Notes under the pieces: generated by a model
Seen by the model: the letters and a program-made list of their open reading frames with translations, nothing else
Database searches by the model: none
Told to the model about the DNA's origin: nothing
Program-made: the position numbers and the translations under genes
NCBI GenBank assembly: GCA_035628915.1
Contig: DASPIW010000031.1
Span: forward strand, 62,001-126,000
DNA length: 64,000 nt
Direction of reading: 5' to 3'
DNA from: JARBUG01 sp035628915
GTDB taxonomy: Bacteria > Bacillota > Sulfobacillia > Symbiobacteriales > Symbiobacteriaceae
Part shown: in pieces, positions 19,781 to 26,772 of the stretch
How positions within the stretch are numbered: the stretch's first letter is position 1
Layout: each line of letters starts with the position of its first letter

Positions 19781-19915
19781 ATGAAGCGTCTCATGGTCGC
19801 GCTCGCGGTGGCGGCCCTCCTCGGCATTTTCGCCGTACCTGCGCTCGCCAGCCAGAACCGGCCTGTGGATCCGTCGGCAGTGGGTAGCGGCATGACCCGT
19901 GCATTCAGCAAGTAA
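19781..19915 (+). CDS. 44-residue exported peptide (Phr-like layout)
   Basis: A short gene with an excellent ribosome site (GAGGAGG, 9 bases before ATG). The product begins MKRLMVALAVAALLGIF, a canonical signal peptide, with an AxA cleavage site PALAS; the mature part is about 20 residues and ends MTRAFSK. It lies between the TPR gene and a strong terminator, so it is the last gene of that operon. Phr peptides have the same plan: export, trimming and re-import to block a TPR receptor. No mature pentapeptide can be assigned by sequence alone. Confidence 0.75.
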   Translation: MKRLMVALAVAALLGIFAVPALASQNRPVDPSAVGSGMTRAFSK

Positions 19916-19920
19916 GCACA

Positions 19921-19944
19921 AAACCGGAGCAGCTGCTCCGGTTT
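19921..19944. terminator. Strong bidirectional terminator
   Basis: A perfect 24-base palindrome (AAACCGGAGCAG and its complement) followed by TTCTC on the plus strand and TTTTGTGC on the minus strand. It serves the peptide operon and the convergent XRE gene, whose stop is 4 bases away. Confidence 0.88.
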
Positions 19945-19947
19945 TTC

Positions 19948-20613
19948 TCATGTCTCCACGCCGTTGCGGGTACGGCGGCCCCCGCGTGACGATCCCCAGA
20001 CTTTCTGCTCGACCACTTCGGGGGTATAGCCGGCAGCCTGGAACTTCTCCACCAGTGTCCGGTACTTGACCGACGGATCCTCAAGCTCAGGCCTGGGTAA
20101 GTAGAACCAAAGCTCCGGCAGATTGACAAACTGCGAAAACCGCTGGACAACCGGCCCGGACACGAGCGCCTGCCCCAGCATCATCTGCCGGAGCATCTCC
20201 GGCTCAATCAGCAGTTGGCGGGCGATGCGGTCCAGGCTGAACATTCTCGGGTCCTGGGAGGCCAGGAACTCCACCGCGGTACGCAGCCGCTCTCCCGGTG
20301 TCGTGTTGACCAGAAGGGCCTCGCGCAGGCGCAGATAATCGTGAAGCTGGTTCTTGATCTGCTTGACCCGGGCGCTGTCCTTCTCCGCCCCGTCTCGGCC
20401 GAGGAGCCAGTCCACCGTAACGCCGTAAAAATCGGCAAGCCGGATCAGGTGCTCGTAGGAGGGCTCCCGCTGCCCACCCTCCCACTGGGAAGGCACGTTG
20501 CGGCTCGTTCCGAACAGGTCCGCTACATCTTGCAGGACAAGGCCGCAACTCTCCCGCAGCTGCCGGAGCCTCGGGCCGAGCACCAGGGCGCCCGCCTGGT
20601 TATGTTTCACCAT
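19948..20613 (-). CDS. XRE-family transcriptional regulator
   Basis: A 221-residue regulator. The N-terminal HTH (about 14-70) has LGPRLRQLRESCGLVLQDVA, the helix pair around LFGTSRNVPSQWEGGQREPS, and LADFYGVTVDWLLG. The C-terminal 150 residues are helical and unrecognised (QLHDYLRLREALL, LPELWFYLPRPE) and may be a ligand or oligomerisation domain. Its promoter contains a dyad over the -35 box, which points to autorepression, and the same dyad lies in the leader of the divergent tiny-ORF transcript. It is convergent with the TPR/peptide operon. Confidence 0.9.
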   Translation of the reverse strand: MVKHNQAGALVLGPRLRQLRESCGLVLQDVADLFGTSRNVPSQWEGGQREPSYEHLIRLADFYGVTVDWLLGRDGAEKDSARVKQIKNQLHDYLRLREALLVNTTPGERLRTAVEFLASQDPRMFSLDRIARQLLIEPEMLRQMMLGQALVSGPVVQRFSQFVNLPELWFYLPRPELEDPSVKYRTLVEKFQAAGYTPEVVEQKVWGSSRGGRRTRNGVET

Positions 20614-20650
20614 CAGTCACGCCCTCTTTCCAAAGGTCTCCACCTTCCCT

Positions 20651-20679
20651 ATTCTACATGACTGTTCTCAAATTGTGAA
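20651..20679 (-). promoter_or_regulatory. Promoter of the XRE gene
   Basis: TTCACA (20679-20674), a 17-base spacer and TAGAAT (20656-20651) on the minus strand; both boxes match the sigma-A consensus at five of six positions. Confidence 0.7.
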
Positions 20680-20680
20680 C
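20664..20680. promoter_or_regulatory. XRE operator site 1 (dyad over the -35 box of the XRE gene)
   Basis: GTTCTC-AAATT-GTGAAC, a 17-bp near-palindrome that covers the -35 box and spacer of the XRE promoter. Together with site 2 it defines the consensus GTTCWC-N5-GTGAAC. Confidence 0.65.
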
Positions 20681-20775
20681 ATGCTCAGCCAAATGTGCGG
20701 GTGCCATAGGAGCACCAGACCCGGGTTTCGCTGCCAGCAAACTGGGTCTTGCGTCACATTTCTCCAGATTCCCAC

Positions 20776-20804
20776 TTGACGACTGAGCTGGAAGAGAGTA
20801 CCAT
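20776..20804 (+). promoter_or_regulatory. Promoter of the divergent tiny-ORF transcript
   Basis: TTGACG (20776-20781), a 17-base spacer and TACCAT (20799-20804) on the plus strand; transcription would start near 20811. Confidence 0.6.
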
Positions 20805-20818
20805 TAAGGCACAGGGTC

Positions 20819-20835
20819 GTTCACGAACCGTGAAC
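20819..20835. promoter_or_regulatory. XRE operator site 2 (in the leader of the tiny-ORF transcript)
   Basis: GTTCAC-GAACC-GTGAAC, a perfect 6+6 dyad with the same 5-base spacer as site 1, about 8 bases downstream of the predicted transcription start. A bound regulator here would block early elongation. A lone GTGAAC half-site overlaps the GTG start at 20973. Confidence 0.65.
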
Positions 20836-20898
20836 AAAAACAAAGAAACGACCCGGCTAAACAAAGCGGTTCCCAAACCCCCGCAGGAGGTGCCGCTC

Positions 20899-20946
20899 AT
20901 GCGTAAACTGGACGCTGGGCCCGGTCCACCAGCACTCAGCCCCTGA
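20899..20946 (+). CDS. Tiny ORF, 15 residues, strong ribosome site
   Basis: MRKLDAGPGPPALSP, preceded by GCAGGAGG 8 bases before the ATG. It is the first well-initiated ORF of the XRE-controlled divergent transcript. It could be a signal peptide-like product or a leader ORF for the 65-residue ORF 26 bases downstream. It is not hydrophobic, unlike SHP peptides of Rgg systems. Expression is unproven. Confidence 0.4.
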   Translation: MRKLDAGPGPPALSP

Positions 20947-20972
20947 GCTTTAAAAAAAGAGGGGGGTTCGCT

Positions 20973-21170
20973 GTGAACAAACACTCGTTCGCCGGTGCCC
21001 TGGAGACCCTACCCGCCTTATTGCAATTTGCACATGGCAACCTTGCCGGCACGATCTACGCCCACCGGGTCGGCGGGCGCATCGTGGAAGCCTACCGGGG
21101 GTACGGCTATCGGTACACACCCGTCGCGCGAGCCCTCCGGACCGACCCTGCCGGCATCAAGAAACCCTAG
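20973..21170 (+). CDS. 65-residue small protein of the XRE-controlled transcript
   Basis: GTG start with GAGGGGGG 6 bases upstream. The product (begins MNKHSFAGALETLPALLQFA, ends PAGIKKP) is basic, rich in Gly, Tyr and Arg in its second half (YRGYGYRYTPVARALR), and has no signal peptide or recognised domain. It follows the 15-codon ORF and ends at the left edge of the 70-bp repeat: the TAG stop supplies the first base of that repeat. Confidence 0.5.
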   Translation: MNKHSFAGALETLPALLQFAHGNLAGTIYAHRVGGRIVEAYRGYGYRYTPVARALRTDPAGIKKP

Positions 21171-21239
21171 TCTAGTGCGGCGCCGTGCAGCGGCGAGGCC
21201 GCACGGCACCCGTAAATGGCGCGTCAGCGCCGAGAAGGG
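21170..21239. repeat. 70-bp dispersed structured repeat, copy 1
   Basis: 67 of 70 bases match copy 2 at 36661-36730, same length with no gaps. It contains two hairpins: GTGCGGC...GCCGCAC enclosing CGCCG-N5-CGGCG, then a GGCACCCGTAAAT linker, then GGCGC-N4-GCGCC and GAGAAGGG. The three differences all fall in loops or a bulge. No other copy was noticed in this window. It may be a small mobile element or a structured RNA. Confidence 0.85.
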
Positions 21240-21280
21240 CGAATAGTCGTCCCCAAGAGTAACAGAGGAGGCTGCGAGCC

Positions 21281-21313
21281 GTGGGCGAATCCCAGGGGAT
21301 CCGGCCGCGATAA
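21281..21313 (+). CDS. Possible 10-codon ORF
   Basis: GTG start preceded by AGAGGAGG at 9 bases; product MGESQGIRPR. Its only support is the ribosome site and its place downstream of the other tiny ORFs, so it may be chance. Confidence 0.2.
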   Translation: MGESQGIRPR

Positions 21314-21348
21314 CTCACCCCGGTTCTGTAGCAACGTACACAATCCAG

Positions 21349-21381
21349 GGGCCCGCGACCCACCAGAGGGGTTGCGGGCCC
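21349..21381. terminator. Hairpin ending the tiny-ORF region
   Basis: GGGCCCGC-GACC pairs with GGTTGCGGGCCC (12 pairs, one G-U) with a 9-base loop. There is no T-run, so termination strength is doubtful; it lies between convergent transcripts. Confidence 0.4.
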
Positions 21382-21399
21382 TGTCATATGCAGAAAAAA

Positions 21400-21429
21400 G
21401 GCCCGCTGCCGTAAGATGGGCAGCGGGCC
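21400..21429 (-). terminator. Rho-independent terminator of sdhCAB
   Basis: An 11-bp perfect stem (GGCCCGCTGCC with GGCAGCGGGCC) followed on the minus strand by TTTTTTCTG, 8 bases after the sdhB stop. Confidence 0.92.
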
Positions 21430-21437
21430 GGTCCGGT

Positions 21438-22190
21438 TTACTTGGTGAACATCTTCTTGATGGCGTGGCCGGTAACCTGGCGGTTCACGTCGGCGATGGA
21501 AGTCGTCAGCGGAATTTCCTTCGGGCACGCCTTGATGCAGTTTTGGGCGTTGCCGCACTCGTTGATGCCGCCCGGGCCCATGAGGGCGTCCAGCCGCTCG
21601 CCGGCGTTCATCTTGCCGGTCGGGTGGGCGTTAAACAGCCGCACCTGGCTGATGGGAGCGGGACCGACGAACTCGGTGCCCTCGTTGTAGTTCGGGCAGG
21701 CTTCCATGCAGCAGCCGCAAGTCATGCAGGTGGACAGGGTGTACATCCAGTCCTGGTTCTCGGGCGACTGCCGGGGACCGGGGCCCAGGTCATGGGTGCC
21801 GTCGATGGGAATCCAGGCCTGAACCCGCTTGAGCGCCTCGAACATGCGGGTCCGGTCGACCATCAGGTCACGGATGACCGGGAACGACTTCATGGGCTCC
21901 AGGGAGATCGGCTGGGTGAAGTTGTCAACCAGGGCAGAGCAGCTCTGGCGCACCTTGCCGTTGATAACCATGGTACAGGCACCGCAGACCTCTTCGAGGC
22001 AGTTGCAGTCCCAGACCACGGGGGTCGTACGCTTGCCGTCCGCCGTCATCGGGTTGCGCTGAATCTCCATGAGGCAGGAGATGATGTTGGCGCCCTTACG
22101 GTAAGGGAGCTTAAACTCTTCCCAGACGGCGGGCTTCCCGGGGCCTTCCTGCCGCTTAATGCGCAGCTCAATATGCTTCTGATCGGCCAA
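21438..22190 (-). CDS. sdhB: Succinate dehydrogenase iron-sulfur subunit
   Basis: 250 residues. The N-terminal ferredoxin domain has the [2Fe-2S] cysteines in CNCLEEVCGACTMVING. The C-terminal domain has CMTCGCCMEACP for the [4Fe-4S] centre and the [3Fe-4S]/[4Fe-4S] cysteines in CGNAQNCIKACPKEIP. It passes electrons from the flavin of SdhA to the heme/quinone anchor SdhC. It is the last gene of sdhCAB, 15 bases after sdhA. Confidence 0.97.
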   Translation of the reverse strand: MADQKHIELRIKRQEGPGKPAVWEEFKLPYRKGANIISCLMEIQRNPMTADGKRTTPVVWDCNCLEEVCGACTMVINGKVRQSCSALVDNFTQPISLEPMKSFPVIRDLMVDRTRMFEALKRVQAWIPIDGTHDLGPGPRQSPENQDWMYTLSTCMTCGCCMEACPNYNEGTEFVGPAPISQVRLFNAHPTGKMNAGERLDALMGPGGINECGNAQNCIKACPKEIPLTTSIADVNRQVTGHAIKKMFTK

Positions 22191-22205
22191 GGTCGCTCGC
22201 CTCCT

Positions 22206-23993
22206 TTAGCTCTTGGTGTAGTCGCGCTTACGCGGCTTGATGTGGGTGATGTCCACAGGCTCGTAGCTGATCTCCGGGCCGTTGGGCGCATAGGTCGCGA
22301 TGGTGGTCTTGTGGAAGTTCTCGTCGTCGCGCTCGGGGAAGTCCGGCTTGTAGTGGGCGCCACGGGACTCGTTGCGCAGCAGGGCGCCCTTGGCGATCAC
22401 CTCGGCCAGGGTCAGCATGCCGTCGAGCCACCGGGTGAAGACGGCCGGCTGGTTGGAGTAGCTGCCAGTATCGGGCACACCGACCTTCTTGAACCGCTCC
22501 TTCAACTCCGCGATCTTCTTCAGGGTCGCCTCGATCTTGTCGTTGTAGCGGACGACGGTAACGTTGTCGGTCATCCACTTGCCGAGCTCATCGGCCAGCG
22601 CGTAGGGGTTCTCCGGGCCGTCCATCTTCAGGATCTTGGCGTAATCGGCCTTGGCCTGCTGCACGGCGCCATCGAAGATGGACTCGGGCAGTTCGGCCGC
22701 GTGAGTCTTGTCAAGCGTCTTGACGTACTTCACGCAGGCCGGACCAGTGATCATGCCTTCGTAAATGCAGGAGACCAGCGAGTTGGCGCCGAGCCGGTTC
22801 GCACCGTGGTACTGGTGCGAAGCCTCGCCGACGGCGTACAGGCCCGGAATGTTGGTCATTTGGGTGTACGGGCTGGAGGTGTCCAACTCCTCGAACTCGC
22901 CGACCTTCTTCTTCTTATAGCCGGCCCAGAGGCCACCCATGGTGTAGTGCATGCCGGGGAAGATCTTCATGGGGACCTTCGTCGGGTCGTCGCCGATAAA
23001 CTTGGTGTAAATGTCAAGCACGGCGCCGAGCTTGCGGTGCGCGACGTCGGCCGGAATGTGGCTGATGTCGAGGTAGACCTGGTTCTTGCCGTCAACACCC
23101 AGACCCTGGTTGACACAGACGTCGAAGATTTCGCGCGTGGCGACGTCGCGCGGCACCAGGTTGCCGTACTTCGGATACTTCTCCTCAAGGAAGTACCAGG
23201 GTTTGCCGTCCTTATAGGTCCAGACCCGGCCGCCCTCGCCGCGGATCGATTCGGACATCAGGCGCAGCTTGTCGTCGCCGGGAATGGCGGTCGGATGCAC
23301 CTGAATGAATTCGCCGTTGGCGTACTTCGCGCCCTGCTTGTAAACGATGGCAGCGGCCGAGCCGGTGTTGATCACCGAGTTGGTCGACTTGCCGAAGATC
23401 ATGCCAATGCCGCCGGTGGCCATGACAACCACGTCGGACTTGAAGGCCTTGAACTCCATGGTATGGAGGTTCTGAGCCGTGCAGCCCACGGTACGGCCGT
23501 CATGCAGGATGAGGCCCGTGAAGTCCCAGCCTTCATACTTCCTGACCTTGCCCTGCACCTCGAAGCGGCGGACCTGCTCATCGAGGGCGTACAGGAGTTG
23601 CTGGCCGGTGGAGGCGCCGGAGAAGGCGGTCCGGTGGTGCAGCGTGCCGCCGAAGCGACGGAAGTCGATCAGACCTTCGGGGGTGCGGTTAAACGGCACG
23701 CCCATGCGGTCCAACAGATAGATGATGCCAGGGGCCGATTCGCACATGCCCTTGACCAGGGGCTGGTCGGCGAGGAAGTCGCCGCCGTAGACGGAGTCGT
23801 CAAAATGCTGCCAGGGGGAGTCGCCCTCGCCCTTGGTGTTGACGGCGCCGTTAATGCCGCCCTGGGCACACACGGAGTGGGAGCGCTTCACGGGGACCAG
23901 CGAAATCAGTTCGACGTCAAACCCGGCTTCAGCAGCCTTAATGGTGGTCATGAGACCAGCCAGGCCGCCACCTACGACAATGATGTTGGGCAT
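22206..23993 (-). CDS. sdhA: Succinate dehydrogenase flavoprotein subunit
   Basis: 595 residues. The N-terminus has the FAD site IIVVGGGLAGLMTTIKAAE. HSVCAQGGING contains the His that carries covalent FAD in this family, and a conserved HPTAIPG segment lies in the substrate region near residue 235. HQYHGANRLGANSLVSC is the second FAD contact. The enzyme oxidises succinate to fumarate on the cytoplasmic face of the membrane. Length and lack of a fourth anchor subunit fit the Bacillus-type three-subunit complex. Ribosome site AAAGGAGG precedes the start. Confidence 0.97.
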   Translation of the reverse strand: MPNIIVVGGGLAGLMTTIKAAEAGFDVELISLVPVKRSHSVCAQGGINGAVNTKGEGDSPWQHFDDSVYGGDFLADQPLVKGMCESAPGIIYLLDRMGVPFNRTPEGLIDFRRFGGTLHHRTAFSGASTGQQLLYALDEQVRRFEVQGKVRKYEGWDFTGLILHDGRTVGCTAQNLHTMEFKAFKSDVVVMATGGIGMIFGKSTNSVINTGSAAAIVYKQGAKYANGEFIQVHPTAIPGDDKLRLMSESIRGEGGRVWTYKDGKPWYFLEEKYPKYGNLVPRDVATREIFDVCVNQGLGVDGKNQVYLDISHIPADVAHRKLGAVLDIYTKFIGDDPTKVPMKIFPGMHYTMGGLWAGYKKKKVGEFEELDTSSPYTQMTNIPGLYAVGEASHQYHGANRLGANSLVSCIYEGMITGPACVKYVKTLDKTHAAELPESIFDGAVQQAKADYAKILKMDGPENPYALADELGKWMTDNVTVVRYNDKIEATLKKIAELKERFKKVGVPDTGSYSNQPAVFTRWLDGMLTLAEVIAKGALLRNESRGAHYKPDFPERDDENFHKTTIATYAPNGPEISYEPVDITHIKPRKRDYTKS

Positions 23994-24008
23994 TGACTGA
24001 TCCCTCCT

Positions 24009-24662
24009 TTAACGGAACGCAACCGCGGCAGCGATGCCAAGGGCACTCACGGCCACGAAAGCGGCGTTGGTGATGATGTTGGAAACACGCTGGCTCTTGG
24101 GACCGATGGTCACGCCCCAGGTGATGAGGAACGTGTACAGGCCGTTGCAAAGGTGATAAGCAGCGGCAACGATGCCAATGATATAAACGGTGAAGATGAC
24201 GTTATTCTGGAGAGACTTCTGGACGACATCGAACGTCGGCAAGCCGGCCATGGACTCGCCGCCCACATATGTGCCGTAAGCGCCTAACGCCTTCTGAATC
24301 CGGAACTCCCAAATATGCCAGGTTACGAATGCGAGGGTCACGAGGCCGGATACACGCTGGAGCACGAAGGCAACGTTGCGGCCATAGCTGTAGTTGCTGA
24401 CGTTGTGCTTGGCGTCAAAGGCAATGTAGATTCCGTACAGAGCATGGAAGTACAGCGGGAGGAAAATGGCAAAGATCTCAAGACCCAGGACGAACGGCAT
24501 CGCGTTGATGTGTCGAATAGCTTCGTTGTAGGATTCTGCACTCTGCATTGCCTTGGAGTTCTCGAACAGGTGGAACAGCAAGAACCCCCCTACCGGCACG
24601 ATTCCAGATAGGGAATGCAGCCGCCTGAGCAAGAAATGGTTGCGCCGGAAGAACTCTCGCAT
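24009..24662 (-). CDS. sdhC: Succinate dehydrogenase cytochrome b558 subunit
   Basis: 217 residues with five membrane segments, the single-subunit di-heme anchor of Gram-positive SQR. Candidate heme ligands are the histidines in LLRRLHSLSG, LFHLFENSKAM, YFHALYGIYI, TWHIWEF and YHLCNGLYTF. I choose the ATG at 24662 (MREFFRRNHFLLRRLH) because it matches the family length (about 200) and lies after AAAGGAG, 13 bases away; a longer reading frame would add 21 residues. It is the first gene of sdhCAB, 15 bases upstream of sdhA. Confidence 0.93.
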   Translation of the reverse strand: MREFFRRNHFLLRRLHSLSGIVPVGGFLLFHLFENSKAMQSAESYNEAIRHINAMPFVLGLEIFAIFLPLYFHALYGIYIAFDAKHNVSNYSYGRNVAFVLQRVSGLVTLAFVTWHIWEFRIQKALGAYGTYVGGESMAGLPTFDVVQKSLQNNVIFTVYIIGIVAAAYHLCNGLYTFLITWGVTIGPKSQRVSNIITNAAFVAVSALGIAAAVAFR

Positions 24663-24774
24663 GCCTCTGGTGTCGCTCCTTTCTACGCCTCTGTCATCAG
24701 CCTTTTTTGAATTAACCGATAGCATCTGGGGGTCACTGTCACCCTAGACACTACGGTCTACGAAGGTCCCCCCT

Positions 24775-24804
24775 ATTGTATCGCCGGGTAATAAACGGTG
24801 TCAA
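24775..24804 (-). promoter_or_regulatory. Strong promoter of sdhCAB
   Basis: TTGACA (24804-24799), an 18-base spacer and TACAAT (24780-24775) on the minus strand. It is the best consensus match in the window; the leader to sdhC is about 105 bases. Confidence 0.85.
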
Positions 24805-24933
24805 CGATTCACCACCCTATTATTTACAGTGATTCCGGGTATAAGTAACGTTTATCTTCTGCATCAGGAAAGACTTCTATGCGTTGGCGGCCCTTCGCTC
24901 CTGTATACTTGGAAACAAGTTGTTCGTATGCAG

Positions 24934-25015
24934 GGAGTTGAAGGAAGGGTCGGACCGTTTTCGTCCGTAACCTTCTGGCCGACGGAAACGGTTCGAGCCT
25001 GACGAAACAAGGAGG
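24934..25015 (+). promoter_or_regulatory. Conserved structured 5' leader, copy 1
   Basis: From GGAGTTGAAGG to the AGGAGG ribosome site of the next gene this leader is nearly identical to 29351-29431 (minus), which sits at the same place before a class-V aminotransferase gene. A long hairpin pairs GGTCGGACCGTTTTCGTC with GACGGAAACGGTTCGAGCC (18 of 19 positions, with two G-U pairs). The loop contains CCTTC, complementary to GAAGG just upstream of the hairpin (possible pseudoknot). The stretch TGACGAAACAAGGAGG then leads straight into the start codon. This is a candidate cis-regulatory RNA; no known riboswitch class was recognised. Confidence 0.7.
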
Positions 25016-25022
25016 AACCCGC

Positions 25023-25721
25023 ATGCCTCCAAAGTGCCACTTAACCGTTCCGGGCGGGTCGGCGCACGTGCTCTCCCGCCTCCAACTGGAGGCGCTGCAG
25101 TCCATTGTTGCAGACGTTGGCGCCGATACCATACCACTTTTTCTCCGCCTCGGCTCCACCCAACGGTGGCGCATGCAGCCGGTGACGGCCCGCGCATTGC
25201 TGGCAGAAATGGAGCGGTTCAGTCGCGGCCTCGGGCTGAGGCTGGTGCCCGGGCTGTCCTTCCGGGATGATCAAGGCGACGAATTAGGCAACATGTACGC
25301 CCGTGCCGGGGACGAGCCGCTGGTCAGAAGCGACAAACTGGCCCTGTCTCCCACGCCTGACGGCATCCGCATCACCCTTGAAGGGTTTCCGCCGCCCGCG
25401 GGCTTCCGGTCCCGCCCCAGCCTCCCCCCCTTGACCTACGAGTGCTACTTCAGTGAAATCCGGACCGACGGCCAGGGCTGGTCGGGCGTGCGAACCCCCG
25501 ACATGGGCGGCTCCGGAGTCGCGGTGCCGCTCCCGGTCGTGCCTCTGCCGCCGGCGACACAGTGGGATTATTCGCGGGTGGCCGGGCGCCCCGCCATCTG
25601 GTCGGTAGCATACGTGGAGACCCCGGCAAGCGAAGTCTACCGGGACCTGCTGCATGCGCTGGACACGGGCTGCAACGAGTCCATCCGGCTCAGGGCCCCA
25701 TTGGAGTTCCGAAGGGAATAA
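25023..25721 (+). CDS. Protein of unknown function behind the shared leader
   Basis: 232 residues, soluble-looking, no signal peptide, no membrane segment and no motif I recognise. The middle is Pro/Gly-rich (SPTPDGIRITLEGFPPPAG) and the C-terminus contains a conserved-looking block (WSVAYVETPASEVYRDLL). AAGGAGG lies 7 bases before the ATG and belongs to the conserved leader shared with the aminotransferase gene at 28-29 kb, which suggests that both respond to the same signal. It is monocistronic with a terminator after it. Confidence 0.75.
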   Translation: MPPKCHLTVPGGSAHVLSRLQLEALQSIVADVGADTIPLFLRLGSTQRWRMQPVTARALLAEMERFSRGLGLRLVPGLSFRDDQGDELGNMYARAGDEPLVRSDKLALSPTPDGIRITLEGFPPPAGFRSRPSLPPLTYECYFSEIRTDGQGWSGVRTPDMGGSGVAVPLPVVPLPPATQWDYSRVAGRPAIWSVAYVETPASEVYRDLLHALDTGCNESIRLRAPLEFRRE

Positions 25722-25726
25722 GAAAC

Positions 25727-25749
25727 GGCGCCCGGAGCTGCCGGGCGCC
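25727..25749. terminator. Bidirectional terminator
   Basis: A 9-bp perfect stem (GGCGCCCGG with CCGGGCGCC), 5-base loop, followed by TTTGGTTT on the plus strand and GTTTCTTATT on the minus strand, between convergent genes. Confidence 0.85.
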
Positions 25750-25755
25750 TTTGGT

Positions 25756-26772
25756 TTACTTCTGATCTTTGGTCTGGTCCTGCGGAGCGATAGGCGGCGC
25801 TGACGGCGGCGGTGCGGTGGGCGGGTATGCAGGCGGATAGGGCGGCGGATAGTAGGCAGGCGGCGGCGCACGCTTGGGCAGACGCTTGCGGACGAACCGG
25901 ACGATCGCCCAGACAATGCCGCCGATAACCGCCAGGACCACCAGGACCGGGAAGAGCGTGACGATGGCTACGACCAGGTCGCCTCCGAAATTGACCACGC
26001 CATTCCAACTGCCGGTGAAGCCCCGCTGCATCCGTTCCCAGACGGTCTTGGGCGGCTCGATGGGGGCAGGCGCTCCGGGCTCGTACAGGTTCACTACCAT
26101 GGTGCTGAAATCCACCTGGTTGGAAATGACCCGCATGCGGCCTTTCATCGATTCCAGGTCCGCAGTGACCCGGTCGATTTCGGCCGCGACTTCCAGCAGC
26201 TCCTTGGTGGAGCCGCCCTGCGCCAAAAGCTTGTGAAGCGAGTTCAGGTGGGCTTCCTTGGCCTTGATGCGCTCCTCGAGGTCGACATACTGCTCCGTCA
26301 CGTCCTGCGTCCACTGGTGCTGCTTGGTAACCTCGCCAAGGTCCCGGATGAGCGTGGTCAAGGGTTCGTACTGGCCGGCGGGCACCCGCACGGTGACGTT
26401 GATCGTACGGCCCTGCAGTCTTGTACCCGACTGCTTGACGTCCTGTACGTAACCACCGGCGGCGGCGACGGCGGCGGTGATTTTGTTGACCGCTGCGTCA
26501 CCGTCCTTGATTTTGACATCGAAGTTGGCGTTCTTGATGATCTTGCGGTCAAGGGGCACAGGGGTCGGCTCGCCCGCCGGGGCGCCCGGGGCCGGGGTGG
26601 CGGCGGGAGACTGCGGTGCTGCGGCCTTGGATTCTTGTGCGCGATTGCCGCCGGAAGCCGAGTCGTAGGCAGGAGCGGCTCCGGGCGCCATTTCGCTCTT
26701 GCCGGCGCCGCAGGCGCCAAACACTGCAGCAGCCAGTACAATGACCAGTCCCAGAATCAACTTGCGCCTCAT
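25756..26772 (-). CDS. DUF4349-type lipoprotein
   Basis: 338 residues. A lipoprotein signal ends at the lipobox VFGAC. A low-complexity Ala/Pro linker (30-75) leads to the DUF4349-like domain: IIKNANFDVKIKDGDAA, GGYVQDVKQSGT, RVPAGQYEPLTTLIRDLGEV. A coiled coil (YVDLEERIKAKEAHLNSLHK) follows, then a membrane helix near 275-300 and a Pro/Tyr-rich cytoplasmic tail. The start at 26772 is set by GAGGGGGA 7 bases upstream. Function unknown; the family is tied to the envelope. Confidence 0.85.
   Translation of the reverse strand: MRRKLILGLVIVLAAAVFGACGAGKSEMAPGAAPAYDSASGGNRAQESKAAAPQSPAATPAPGAPAGEPTPVPLDRKIIKNANFDVKIKDGDAAVNKITAAVAAAGGYVQDVKQSGTRLQGRTINVTVRVPAGQYEPLTTLIRDLGEVTKQHQWTQDVTEQYVDLEERIKAKEAHLNSLHKLLAQGGSTKELLEVAAEIDRVTADLESMKGRMRVISNQVDFSTMVVNLYEPGAPAPIEPPKTVWERMQRGFTGSWNGVVNFGGDLVVAIVTLFPVLVVLAVIGGIVWAIVRFVRKRLPKRAPPPAYYPPPYPPAYPPTAPPPSAPPIAPQDQTKDQK

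Noticed and set aside
20749..20946. 65-codon ORF that contains the 15-codon ORF as its end
   Set aside because: Its TTG start lies upstream of the predicted promoter and has no ribosome site; the internal ATG with AGGAGG is the better start.
21216..23996. 926-codon open frame on the plus strand opposite sdhA/sdhB
   Set aside because: Same reason: antisense shadow of conserved sdh genes, no ribosome site, no domain. It would also cross two terminators.
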